A DNA stretch of 64,000 bases from Lactiplantibacillus songbeiensis (GTDB taxonomy: Bacteria > Bacillota > Bacilli > Lactobacillales > Lactobacillaceae), in NCBI RefSeq assembly GCF_005405125.1, contig NZ_BJDL01000007.1, positions 1-64,000 of the forward strand. The letters run 5' to 3'. Under the pieces are notes generated by a model. It worked only from the letters and a program-made list of their open reading frames with translations. It was not told the DNA's origin and ran no database searches. Shown here one piece after another: positions 7,269 through 15,828 of the stretch; the first letter of the stretch is position 1, and each line of letters starts with the position of its first letter. The translations under genes were made by a program, and so were the position numbers.

Positions 7269-8572
7269 AAAAATTAAACAGCCAACCCGCTAATGGTCTC
7301 CACGGTACATTGACGGTTCCTGGTGACAAAAGTATTTCCCACCGCGGCCTGATCTTTGGTGCAATTAGCCAAGGGACGACTACGTTAACCAACTTTTTAC
7401 CCGCTGATGATTGCTTGTCCACATTAGGTGCCATGCAAGCGCTCGGTGTTCAAATTGACCGGGAGGCAACGACTGTTCAGATAATCGGTCGCGGATTACA
7501 TGGCTTGACAGCGTCACACCATCCTTTAGATATGGGTAATGCTGGGACAGCAACGCGCTTATTAGCCGGCTTATTGGCTGGCCAACCTTTTGACAGTACA
7601 CTCATTGGTGATGACTCACTCAGTCAGCGGCCAATGGAACGGGTCCGTCAGCCATTAGCTACGATGGGTGCCAAATTGGATTTAGTGAATGGTCATTTAC
7701 CAATGAACATTCACGGCCAGCGTTTACATGCCGCCAATTACCAAATGACGGTCGCCAGTGCTCAAGTCAAAAGCGCGTTAATCTTAGCGGCATTACAAGC
7801 TGACCACCCAAGTACGATTATTGAAAAATTACCGACGCGTGATCATACCGAACGCTTACTGCAGGCGTTTGGTGGCGAGATTGCGACGGCAGCTGATGGA
7901 AAGACGATTACGGTTCAGCCGCAACCAAACTTGCGGGGGCAAGATGTGACGGTACCCGGAGACTTATCGTCAGCAGCCTTCTTTTTAACAGCGGCTAGCA
8001 TCGTGCCCGGTTCCCGCGTGCGATTGCACAATGTTGGTTTGAATCCCACGCGGACCGGTTTATTAACAGTATTGCAACGTATGGGCGGCGATGTCACGAT
8101 TACACCAACTGCTAGTACGGGTGAACCATTCGGCGATGTGACCGTAGCGGCGACTGAACTAAAGCCGATTACCTTGACGGCAGCTGATATTCCAGCGGTG
8201 ATCGATGAATTACCGTTAGTGGCGCTATTAGCGGCGACCGCTAATGGGGTCAGTCGAATTAGCGGTGCTGGTGAGTTACGGGTCAAGGAAACGGATCGCA
8301 TTGCCACGATTGTGACTGAATTACGCAAACTAGGCGTCGCGATTGAAGAACGCCCTGATGGTTTTGTAATTGACGGGCGGCCGGCTTGGCACGTCCAGAC
8401 GTCACAATTGGACAGTCACGGTGATCACCGCATCGGCATGATGATGGCGATTGCGGCGTTGCGGCTTCAGATACCGTTAACGTTGGCAAACTCGTCAGCC
8501 ATCAGTATCTCGTACCCGAACTTCTTTCATGATTTACAACAATTATTACCGGCAACGGAGGTATTGGCATGA
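7265..8572 (+). CDS. aroA: 3-phosphoshikimate 1-carboxyvinyltransferase (EPSP synthase)
   Basis: A 435-residue enzyme joining shikimate-3-phosphate and PEP. Motifs in order: VPGDKSISHRGLI, GNAGTATRLLAGLL, SLSQRPMERVRQP, VASAQVKSALILA, VPGDLSSAAFF, IDELPLVALLA, RVKETDRI and SHGDHRIGM. The GTATRL and RPM segments look more like class II (Gram-positive) enzymes than like the E. coli enzyme with GTAMRP. The ATGA overlaps with both the upstream and downstream genes point to strict coupling. Confidence 0.96.
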   Translation: MKKLNSQPANGLHGTLTVPGDKSISHRGLIFGAISQGTTTLTNFLPADDCLSTLGAMQALGVQIDREATTVQIIGRGLHGLTASHHPLDMGNAGTATRLLAGLLAGQPFDSTLIGDDSLSQRPMERVRQPLATMGAKLDLVNGHLPMNIHGQRLHAANYQMTVASAQVKSALILAALQADHPSTIIEKLPTRDHTERLLQAFGGEIATAADGKTITVQPQPNLRGQDVTVPGDLSSAAFFLTAASIVPGSRVRLHNVGLNPTRTGLLTVLQRMGGDVTITPTASTGEPFGDVTVAATELKPITLTAADIPAVIDELPLVALLAATANGVSRISGAGELRVKETDRIATIVTELRKLGVAIEERPDGFVIDGRPAWHVQTSQLDSHGDHRIGMMMAIAALRLQIPLTLANSSAISISYPNFFHDLQQLLPATEVLA

Positions 8573-9666
8573 CGCAAGTATTGATTAAAGGACTCGGGCT
8601 GATTGGCAGTTCGCTGGCGCTAGCGATTCGTCAAGCGCATCCAGCCGTCACGATTGTGGGCAGTGACGTGGTTCCAGCAACTCTTGATTACGCGCAACAA
8701 AGTCAGCTCGTTGATAAGGTGACAACTGATTTCTCAACTGCGGCAGTGACCGCCGATGTGATCATTTTAGCTGGGCCGGTCGCCGTGATTTGTGACGACC
8801 TAGCGACTTTAGCCAAGCTGCCGTTGAAACCGCAAGTGGTGATTACCGATGTTGGGAGTACGAAGCAGACGGTGTTAGCGGCGGCCAAACCATTACAACA
8901 ACGGGGGTTAGCCTTTGTGGGCGGGCATCCAATGGCTGGTTCGCATAAATCGGGCGTGAGAGCGGGCCGCGCTGATTTATTTGAAAATGCGTACTACTTC
9001 TTAGTGCCCGGCTTAGCACCAACCACTGCGGTCCAGCAGTTGCAGGTCTTATTAGTGGGCACGCATGTCAAATGGCTCACGGTGACACCTAAGCAACATG
9101 ATCGGTTAGTCGGTCAGCTCAGTCATTTGCCACATGTGGTGGCCGCAGCGCTAGTGAATCAGACGCAACAAGCGTTGGCCGATTCACCGCTAGGGTTACG
9201 GTTGGCGGCGGGGGGCTTTAAAAGCATTACCCGCATCGCGTCGGCGGACCCGACCATGTGGCAGTCGATTTTATTGAATAACGGGCAAGTCGTAACCAGC
9301 CAATTACAGGATTATATCGACCAGTTAGCTGCAATTAAAGCCGCGATTGAGCAGCAAGATGCGACTAAAATCAACGCGTTTTTCGCTGCAGCGAAGACCA
9401 CCCGTGATCATTTAGGACCGGAACACCTGGGAAGCTTGCCTAACTTTTTCGATTTATTTTTAAATATTCCGGATCAGACCGGTGCGATTGCTGATGTGAC
9501 GCAACGTTTGGCTGCCGCGGGATTGAGCTTAGTGAATATTCATATTTTAGAGATTCGTGAAGACGTCGATGGGGTCTTACAAGTCACGTTCGGCGATGCC
9601 GCCACACGTGATCAAGCGGCAACCCTATTACAACAAGCAGATTATCAGATTGTGAGGAGAAGTTAA
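8569..9666 (+). CDS. tyrA: prephenate dehydrogenase
   Basis: A 365-residue NAD-dependent enzyme converting prephenate to 4-hydroxyphenylpyruvate, the tyrosine precursor. The N-terminal Rossmann motif is KGLGLIGSSLA. The catalytic HPMAGSHKSG segment lies near residue 125, and VGQLSHLPHVVAAAL follows. The last 80 residues (FLNIPDQTGAIADVTQ, then NIHILEIRE) form an ACT domain, so feedback control by tyrosine is likely. It overlaps aroA by ATGA and is followed at two bases by aroK. Confidence 0.95.
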   Translation: MTQVLIKGLGLIGSSLALAIRQAHPAVTIVGSDVVPATLDYAQQSQLVDKVTTDFSTAAVTADVIILAGPVAVICDDLATLAKLPLKPQVVITDVGSTKQTVLAAAKPLQQRGLAFVGGHPMAGSHKSGVRAGRADLFENAYYFLVPGLAPTTAVQQLQVLLVGTHVKWLTVTPKQHDRLVGQLSHLPHVVAAALVNQTQQALADSPLGLRLAAGGFKSITRIASADPTMWQSILLNNGQVVTSQLQDYIDQLAAIKAAIEQQDATKINAFFAAAKTTRDHLGPEHLGSLPNFFDLFLNIPDQTGAIADVTQRLAAAGLSLVNIHILEIREDVDGVLQVTFGDAATRDQAATLLQQADYQIVRRS

Positions 9667-9667
9667 G

Positions 9668-10192
9668 ATGGAAGCAATTTTAATTGGATTTATGGGTAGT
9701 GGCAAAACGACGGTTGGTCGGCTATTGGCGGACCAATTAATGACCCAACATGCTGATTTGGATGACATGATTGTTGACCGGGCCGGCCAAGCCATTACGG
9801 CGATTTTTGAGGAACATGGCGAAGGGTACTTCCGGCAACTCGAACAACAAACGTTGCGCGGGGCCTTGGCGCAACCAGGCGTGCTTTCGACGGGTGGCGG
9901 GACGCCCACGATTCCGGCTAATGCGGCAATTTTGACGGCTAGTCCAGTGCCGGTTATTTGTCTAGCCGCTGACGATGCCACGATCCTCGACCGTGTGTCC
10001 CATGATACTAGCCGGCCATTGGTTAATGACTTGGATACAACGGCATTATTGGCACTGAAACATCATCGTGCCCCTTTATACGAAGCGGCGGCGGACTTGG
10101 TGATTCAGACCGACCAATTGACCCCGAACGAGATTGTGGCGACCATTCAAGACTGGTTAAGTCAACCCGCACGCCGGACTGCTCAAGGTTAG
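9668..10192 (+). CDS. aroK: shikimate kinase
   Basis: A 174-residue P-loop kinase that phosphorylates shikimate with ATP. Walker A is GFMGSGKTTVG. The shikimate-binding residues lie in HADLDDMIV, the FRQLEQQTL segment and STGGGTP. It starts right after tyrA (AGGAGAAGTTAAG then ATG) and is the last gene of the operon. No separate terminator was seen; a long B-type repeat hairpin starts about ten bases after the stop and may serve. Confidence 0.95.
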   Translation: MEAILIGFMGSGKTTVGRLLADQLMTQHADLDDMIVDRAGQAITAIFEEHGEGYFRQLEQQTLRGALAQPGVLSTGGGTPTIPANAAILTASPVPVICLAADDATILDRVSHDTSRPLVNDLDTTALLALKHHRAPLYEAAADLVIQTDQLTPNEIVATIQDWLSQPARRTAQG

Positions 10193-10203
10193 GGTCGTGG
10201 GAG

Positions 10204-10572
10204 GTTGCCGCCTGCCGGTTGGGTTCTAAAACGCTGGAACGCCATGGGTCATTTTGAAGCCAAAGCCCGGTCTGCAAAACTGACCTTGGCCTAAGTCCGA
10301 GAAAAACACTCGCACTAAGGCCAACGACACGGCTGAGCATTTTAGAACCCAACCTCTCGGCTAAATTTGTAATCGACAATAAATAGTCATTAATTCCCGT
10401 TATTTAACGCCGGGCGGGCCAGAATTGGCTCAGTGGTGTCGTTGATCTTAGTTGCCTGGTTTTTAGGCGACTTAGATCAAGCCCGGTTTTCGAGACCGCC
10501 CTATGGCTCGAAAACGTGGCCACCACGTTCCAGCCAATTCTGGCCCAACCAGAGTGGTAAATTTATCCAACT
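10204..10572 (-). mobile_element. composite structured repeat (B unit + A unit, inverted)
   Basis: The B unit (10204-10368) is bounded by GGTTGGGTTCTAAAACGC and TTTTAGAACCCAACC. The A unit (10404-10558) lies in minus orientation, starting TTAACGCCGGGCGG and ending CCAACCAGAGTGG. The internal arms are long: TTGATCTAAGTCGCCT pairs with AGGCAACTAAGATCAA read on the minus strand. A degenerate terminal repeat (CCAACTAATACATAA) follows the A unit. Confidence 0.8.
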
Positions 10573-10580
10573 AATACATA

Positions 10581-10615
10581 AAACACCCGCTAACAGACTG
10601 CTAGCGGGTGTTTTG
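10581..10615. terminator. bidirectional terminator of the glycerophosphodiesterase gene
   Basis: AAAACACCCGCTA / TAGCGGGTGTTTT hairpin immediately downstream of the minus-strand stop at 10621. Confidence 0.85.
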
Positions 10616-10620
10616 AGGTG

Positions 10621-12414
10621 CTATTCATTAGAAGTTAAGCTCAATTCATTCATAAACGTTAAGAGTAGTTTCGAATAACCGGGGTGATCGGTATTGGTCT
10701 TAGCTTCGACTTGCATCTCATGCAGATTGTCGGTGATGATGCCGTTGACCCCCATGAACATCATCTGATCCATCAAGTCAGTGTCATCGATATCCCATGC
10801 GTAAACTTTTTGATGATTACGGTCGGCTTTACTGACGAACTGATCGTTTAGCGTCGTGGCTTCCATCGTATAACCATTGGCGCTTGTATATGGAAAAGTT
10901 AGATTATATGGCAAGATATAATTGACGAATTGATGCGGGTCTTGCGTTTTTAAATCGGTCATGACCTTGTAGCTGAGCGTATGCACCTGGTCATGATTTT
11001 TCTGCAACGTTTGACCATAGCGTTTAATGAAGCGCGTCGTATCTTGACGGGTATACGCTGATGTCGTTTTGATTTCGACTAATAATTTTTGATGGTGTTG
11101 ATGAGCGGCGGTTAAATATTGGTCGAAACTCGGAATCTTGGCTTGGTAGCCGTTTTCGTGAACCGTTAGTTTAGTCAATTGGTTCAAGGTTAACTGTGCG
11201 GGCTTTTTCTTGATACCCGCTAATTTCTTTAAATTAGTATCATGCATCACGACAAATTGATGATCCTTAGTGACTTGTACGTCCATCTCGATGTAGTCAG
11301 GATGTTCGCGACTAGTCTTAATCAAAGATGGCATCGTATTTTGCACGCCGTTACCATTATCGACACCGCGATGGGCAATCATCAACGGTTGGGTGATGGC
11401 GAGGCCATTTAGATAAATCAAATTAAACGCAACTAATAGGCCACTGGCTAACGTCATCCCAATGATGACTGTCGTCCGAGTCAGTCGTTTGAGGCGGGGC
11501 GCTTCGTTGAATCGAAGTTGATTTTGCATGGGCAAGGTTAGGTCTTGTCGGTAGCAGGCAATAATCAGCATCATAAACAGGACGGTCGTGTAACAGATGA
11601 TAATTTCCGTGACGACTTCCATCATAAATAAGTTAACCGTCGCGGCGGCCATCCCAAAGTTGGTGTGGTCAAAGCCGAGTTGAGCAACGTAAATGCCGCC
11701 ATAAATAACCAACACGATTAGCGTCACCATACCTAAAATGACGAGCATGTGCCAGAGGTAGCGCCAGATGCGGTGTTGTGTCTGTTGCCAGCTCTGTTTA
11801 ACGGCTTGACGCCAGGGGAGTTGGTCGATAATCATGAGTGGCAATAAGCTGATTAACCGTAAGCCTAGATAACCAGCGCCGAGATAAAAGACGGCTAAGG
11901 CCACTGCTAGCCATGGGTTCTCAAGTAAATAGCTGACGATAAAAGCTGGAATTCGTGCCTTATTCAAGAGCGGGGTTGTAAAGAGATAGCTACCAAATGG
12001 CAAAATCACCATAAAATAGCCGATAAAAAAGATAAAGGTCCCAATCGAGGTATGATTTAAGCTGTGAACTGTGTCATACAAGACATCACGCACGGTTGCT
12101 GGTCGACCATTGAGAATATTAATGATTCCTAGGAGTAGGAAGGCGAATTGCCAGTAAACCAAAATAATTACTGCTAGTAATAATAGCAACATGCCAACAA
12201 ACGCCAAGGGTTCTTTGACCATGATGTGGCCGAAATTGGTATATGACACATAAGCGACACCTTGCCACTTTAAGAGCATCTCCAATGCCCAGTTAAAAAA
12301 CGGAATGGCCACGTAGCTAATCGCTAAGTTAGTCCCAAAAATCAGCGCGACGTAACTGCCCCAGTGTTGATAAAAACGGCGGGTCCCAGCCCACCAAAAA
12401 CGCCATGCCCCCAT
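10621..12414 (-). CDS. membrane-anchored glycerophosphodiester phosphodiesterase
   Basis: A 597-residue protein in two parts. Residues 1 to about 330 hold some eight hydrophobic segments and match the membrane domain usually placed ahead of GDPD catalytic domains in Firmicutes. Residues about 345-590 are the GDPD barrel: IAHRGVDN with the catalytic His, EMDVQVTKD with metal-binding Glu and Asp, VMHDTNL with the second His, LLVEIKT, and a closing GVNGIITDN. The family cleaves glycerophosphodiesters to glycerol-3-phosphate plus alcohol; lipoteichoic acid or lipid substrates are possible. Ribosome site GGGGGCC is weak. Confidence 0.9.
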   Translation of the reverse strand: MGAWRFWWAGTRRFYQHWGSYVALIFGTNLAISYVAIPFFNWALEMLLKWQGVAYVSYTNFGHIMVKEPLAFVGMLLLLLAVIILVYWQFAFLLLGIINILNGRPATVRDVLYDTVHSLNHTSIGTFIFFIGYFMVILPFGSYLFTTPLLNKARIPAFIVSYLLENPWLAVALAVFYLGAGYLGLRLISLLPLMIIDQLPWRQAVKQSWQQTQHRIWRYLWHMLVILGMVTLIVLVIYGGIYVAQLGFDHTNFGMAAATVNLFMMEVVTEIIICYTTVLFMMLIIACYRQDLTLPMQNQLRFNEAPRLKRLTRTTVIIGMTLASGLLVAFNLIYLNGLAITQPLMIAHRGVDNGNGVQNTMPSLIKTSREHPDYIEMDVQVTKDHQFVVMHDTNLKKLAGIKKKPAQLTLNQLTKLTVHENGYQAKIPSFDQYLTAAHQHHQKLLVEIKTTSAYTRQDTTRFIKRYGQTLQKNHDQVHTLSYKVMTDLKTQDPHQFVNYILPYNLTFPYTSANGYTMEATTLNDQFVSKADRNHQKVYAWDIDDTDLMDQMMFMGVNGIITDNLHEMQVEAKTNTDHPGYSKLLLTFMNELSLTSNE

Positions 12415-12532
12415 GTTGCAGGCCCCCTAAAATTAATTTAGTTATAGTTTAGCATATGTGGTTGGTGACCGGGGGATGGATTGGCGAATTGCTGGTAACT
12501 GCCAATTGTAAAGAATATATAAAATGTTGATT

Positions 12533-13857
12533 CTAAAATAAATGCCAAACCAAGTCTAAATTTAAGCCGGTAATGATTAAGGTCAGGCCATAGCCCAACA
12601 CCGTTGTCCACCAGTGATTGACGTGGGTCCCCATTAATTTAGCATGACTAGTGAGGGCGACCATCGGAAATAAGGTGATTGGTAAAGCAATGCTCAAAGC
12701 AACTTGTGCGTAGATGATTAATTGTTCAAAAGCATGGTCCGTAAAACCGACCAGTAGGCCAATTAAGAAAATCGGTAGTAGGGTGACTAGCCGAGTTAAG
12801 AGGCGTCGTTGCCACAGGGGTAGTCGGATATGTAAGTAACCTTCCATGACGATTTGGCCGGCAAGCGTACTAGTGATCGATGAAATCAGGCCGGTGATCA
12901 GTAACGCAAAGGCGAACAGGCTACTCATGACGGGACTAGCCAAAGCGCCAACGATGGCTGGATTCTTCAAACCATTAAATACAGCCTGTAAATTGGCTAA
13001 TTGGGTAGTTGTATGGAAAAATAACGTGCCACCGAGAATGAGTAGGAGCGCATTAATGACGAAAGCGGCCAGTAGATGAATAGTGGAATCCCAGTTAGCA
13101 AATCGTAATGCTTCGGTGACTTGGGCCGGATTATGGTCGTCATAACGCCGACTTTGGGCCAAAGAAGAATGCAAATACAAGTTATGCGGCATGATGGTGG
13201 CACCAAGAATCCCTAGGCTTAGCATTAAAGCGGCATGATTTTTGAAAATTAATGGTGTCGGAACTAAGCCCGCCAAGATAGTCCCCGCATGCAAGTTTGT
13301 GCGGCCAACTTCACAGCCAAAAATCAGACCGACCGTCAAGATTGCTGCCAAAACGATGAATTCAATCCGTCGAATGCCGAATCTCAAAAAGAGCAAGACA
13401 ATTAAGACGTCGCCAATAGTCAGCAAGATGCCAGCTAGTAAGGGTAAGCCAAAGAGTAATTTCAACGCGATGGCCGTGCCGATGACGCCGGTCAGATCAG
13501 TGGCCATCATCGCGACTTCGTTCAGCAGCCACAAGCCGTAACGAACTGGTCGTGGACAAAACTGGGCGATAGCTTGTGCTAAATCTTGGCGGGTGACGAC
13601 TCCTAATTTATGGCTAAGGCTTGCATGAACGTGGCAACGATAATGGCCATGCCTAAGACGGCTAGTAGGTGATATTGAAATTGACTGCCGCCAGCTAGTG
13701 ACGTCAGCCAATTGCCGGGATCCATATAGCCAACCGCAACTAGGGCACCGGGGCCACTATAGGCGAGAAATTTTTGCCAAAAGGCAGTTTGTGCAACGCC
13801 AGGGACGGGCACGCTGCGGTTGATTTCAGTGAGACTGGGCTCATCTTTAGGCTTCAT
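12533..13857 (-). pseudogene. mntH: NRAMP manganese transporter with frameshift
   Basis: The first 84 codons from 13857 encode the NRAMP start with the metal-binding DPGN motif in MDPGNW (TM1), then stop at TAG (13607 region) after MQALAIN. The next frame continues from KLGVVTRQDLAQ through MPHNLYLHSS (TM6 motif) to the end. A single missing base near 13612-13620 accounts for the switch: MQALA should run straight into KLGVV. No slippery run is present, so programmed frameshifting is unlikely. The start overlaps the end of hemH by 11 bases. It is either a real inactivating deletion or a sequencing error. Confidence 0.85.
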
Positions 13858-14803
13858 GGACTTGCGCCTCCCACCAGCGGGTTGCCAGGTCCGCTAAGAA
13901 TTGACTAAAGCGCGGATTATCATTCATTGGTGGCACTAAGTCAAAACGGTTACCGCCGCTAGCACGAAAAGTCTGATAATTTTGAACATAATCTTCTTCA
14001 ATCGTTTCTAGACAGTCGACGACAAAGGAAGGCGTCACAATGAGCACATTGCGGTGGCCTTTTTCAACGAGAGTCATTAATTCATTTTTTAAATAGGGTT
14101 TCAACCATGGCATCGGACCAAATTTGGATTGAAATGCGGTGATGACGTGATCCGCCGGTAAGTCAGGCAACCGTTTGAGGACCGCTTTAGTGGTAGCTAA
14201 GCATTCTTGCAAGTAAGGGTCACCGTGGCGAACCATGGCCGTGGGAATACTATGATAACTGAAAATGATCCGATCATAATTGTGTTGGTCATAGCTAGCC
14301 TGCACTTGGTCAGCCAATAGTTGTAAATAGTCAGGTTCATCGTAAAAGTGCTTGATAAACGTCATGGGCACGCCACTGGTTTCTGCTTGAATCAAAATAG
14401 ATTGGTGGGTACTTTGGGTGTATTGCGGGAAGAGTGGTAGGACAATCACTTGCGGACACCCCGCAGCAGCCATTTGTTTTAACGTCTTGCCAATGGCGGG
14501 TTTACCATAAGTCATTGCGAGACGAACGTCCCAAGTCGGTAAGTCGGCTTGCACTAAATCACGGATTTGCTGGGAACGAACAATCAGTGGTGAACCGGCC
14601 GCCAGCCAGCTATCACGGTAGAAAGTGGCCGAACGCCAAGCGCGTAGTGGCAAAATCAAACCGTGTAATAAGGGTTGCCAAATTGCTGGCGGCATTTCGA
14701 TCACACTGGGATCACTTAAAAAACGACTTAAATAGGCTTTGACGTCGGCAGTCTGCGGCGATGCGGGTGAGCCTAAATTCACAAGTAAGAGTCCTGGTCG
14801 CAT
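13847..14803 (-). CDS. hemH: ferrochelatase
   Basis: A 318-residue enzyme that inserts iron into a porphyrin. Gram-positive members act on coproporphyrin III. Visible are the N-terminal LLLVNLGSP, the SYHSIP segment carrying the conserved His, FQSKFGPMPWLKP, and the late PSFVVDCLETIEE with the acidic metal path. I chose the ATG at 14803 because AAAGGAG sits nine bases upstream; an in-frame TTG lies 18 bases earlier. No other haem genes are near. mntH follows with overlapping ends. Confidence 0.93.
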   Translation of the reverse strand: MRPGLLLVNLGSPASPQTADVKAYLSRFLSDPSVIEMPPAIWQPLLHGLILPLRAWRSATFYRDSWLAAGSPLIVRSQQIRDLVQADLPTWDVRLAMTYGKPAIGKTLKQMAAAGCPQVIVLPLFPQYTQSTHQSILIQAETSGVPMTFIKHFYDEPDYLQLLADQVQASYDQHNYDRIIFSYHSIPTAMVRHGDPYLQECLATTKAVLKRLPDLPADHVITAFQSKFGPMPWLKPYLKNELMTLVEKGHRNVLIVTPSFVVDCLETIEEDYVQNYQTFRASGGNRFDLVPPMNDNPRFSQFLADLATRWWEAQVHEA

Positions 14804-14938
14804 ATTGACGACTCCTTTCAACTGATATCGAGTTCATTATGGCATAAAATTATTGATAAAAATGGATTGACGCCCTGAATTGTTGCGGTTATCAAGTGAT
14901 AATCAGGTAATTAGTTTGGTAAGTCAATATACAAAATA

Positions 14939-15114
14939 TATTTGCTGCTAGTTGGAGTTAAGCTGCCACTCTGGTTGGCCCGGAATCGGCTGAAACATGG
15001 TGGCCACGTTTTCGAGCCACAGTGCGGTCTCAAAAGCCGGGCTTTTACTAAATCGGAAGAATCACCGATTAAGTAAAACGACACCACTGAGCCAATTCGG
15101 CTGCCCGTCGTTAA
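14939..15114 (+). repeat. A-unit structured repeat with left terminal repeat
   Basis: A TGCTGCTAGTTGG terminal repeat is followed by the A unit GCCACTCTGGTTGG .. CGTTAA. Internal stem TTTTACTAAATCGG pairs with CCGATTAAGTAAAA, a version of the A stem whose two sides differ together from other copies. No right terminal repeat was found. Confidence 0.8.
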
Positions 15115-15136
15115 CGACTAAGTATTCGTTATAGTA

Positions 15137-15185
15137 AAAACGGCTACTCATTATTTAGATTTCCAAGCAATGAGTAGCCGTTTTC
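15137..15185. terminator. bidirectional hairpin terminator
   Basis: AAAACGGCTACTCATT / AATGAGTAGCCGTTTT around a 16-base loop, in the 1-kb gap between hemH and the acetolactate synthase gene. Confidence 0.8.
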
Positions 15186-15367
15186 ACTATTTAAGTTTGT
15201 TATGAAAGTTCTTCAATTAAGGTCTGAAGTGGTCGAAGAAGGTGTCAGAATTTGTTGTTCAAGTGCCATTAACTTGGTTTAATCTGTTTGAATTAAATCT
15301 CCAATTCATCTTGATGTTCAATAAGCTCTAGTTTGTATTTGGCAATTTTTGATAGGTGTTAAATAAA

Positions 15368-15414
15368 AATAAGTCTCGATGACTTAGGATAACTAAGTTG
15401 CATCGAGACTTATT
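15368..15414 (-). terminator. long perfect hairpin, likely minus-strand terminator
   Basis: Arms AATAAGTCTCGATG and CATCGAGACTTATT, with an inner ACTTAG/CTAAGT stem. On the minus strand it is followed by ATTTTTATTT, so it could end the acetolactate synthase transcript about 400 bases after its stop. Confidence 0.65.
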
Positions 15415-15472
15415 GGAATGATTAATCAAACAGTTTGTTTATCGTAATTTGTTATACGTTGGCACTAACGAA

Positions 15473-15625
15473 TCATGCTTGGTGTTAGTTAAAAGTAAAC
15501 AACTAGTCAATTATAAATACCGGTAATTAACGGTGGGCGGCTCAGAATTGGCAATTGATGGTCGGACCAGAAGAATACCCGCTAATGACTTGCTATCTGA
15601 CAAGTTGTTAGCGGGTATTTTAAGA
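15473..15625 (-). repeat. A-unit fragment and a hairpin
   Basis: It begins with a terminal-repeat copy (ATGCTTGGTGTTAGTT). It then carries a collapsed A unit (TTAACGGTGGGCGG.. CAGAATTGGC..GGTCGGACCAGA). It ends with a hairpin AATACCCGCTAA/TTAGCGGGTATT at 15583-15625. The centre of the A unit is deleted. Confidence 0.6.
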
Positions 15626-15653
15626 TGTACTAAAATAAAATTTAGCACTTAAA

Positions 15654-15812
15654 TTAGCGTAGAGCGGGCTGGATGATGCTCAGTGGTGTCGTTTGACTTA
15701 GGGCGGGTGGTTTTCCCCGCTCTTAGTCAAAGCCCGGCTTGTGAGACCGTTTTTTTGGCTCACAAACGTGGCCACCACGTTCCAGCATCACTCCAGACCA
15801 ACCGCAGCGGCA
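15654..15812 (-). repeat. A-prime subtype structured repeat
   Basis: Same plan as the A unit, but with outer arms GGCTGGATGATGCT/AGCATCACTCCAG and inner hairpin TGTGAGCC .. GGTCTCACA (minus sense). The second copy of this subtype is at 23507-23668. Confidence 0.8.
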
Positions 15813-15828
15813 AGTTAATGGACACTGT

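Noticed and set aside
15293-15358. Short minus-strand gene tail (AKYKLELIEHQDELEI)
   Set aside because: Only 21 codons between stops with no upstream homologous part; too little to call a pseudogene.
15368-15414. Long perfect hairpin considered as a CRISPR or phage-type repeat
   Set aside because: It is single-copy and has the form of a minus-strand terminator. No CRISPR-like direct repeats with spacers were seen anywhere in the window.
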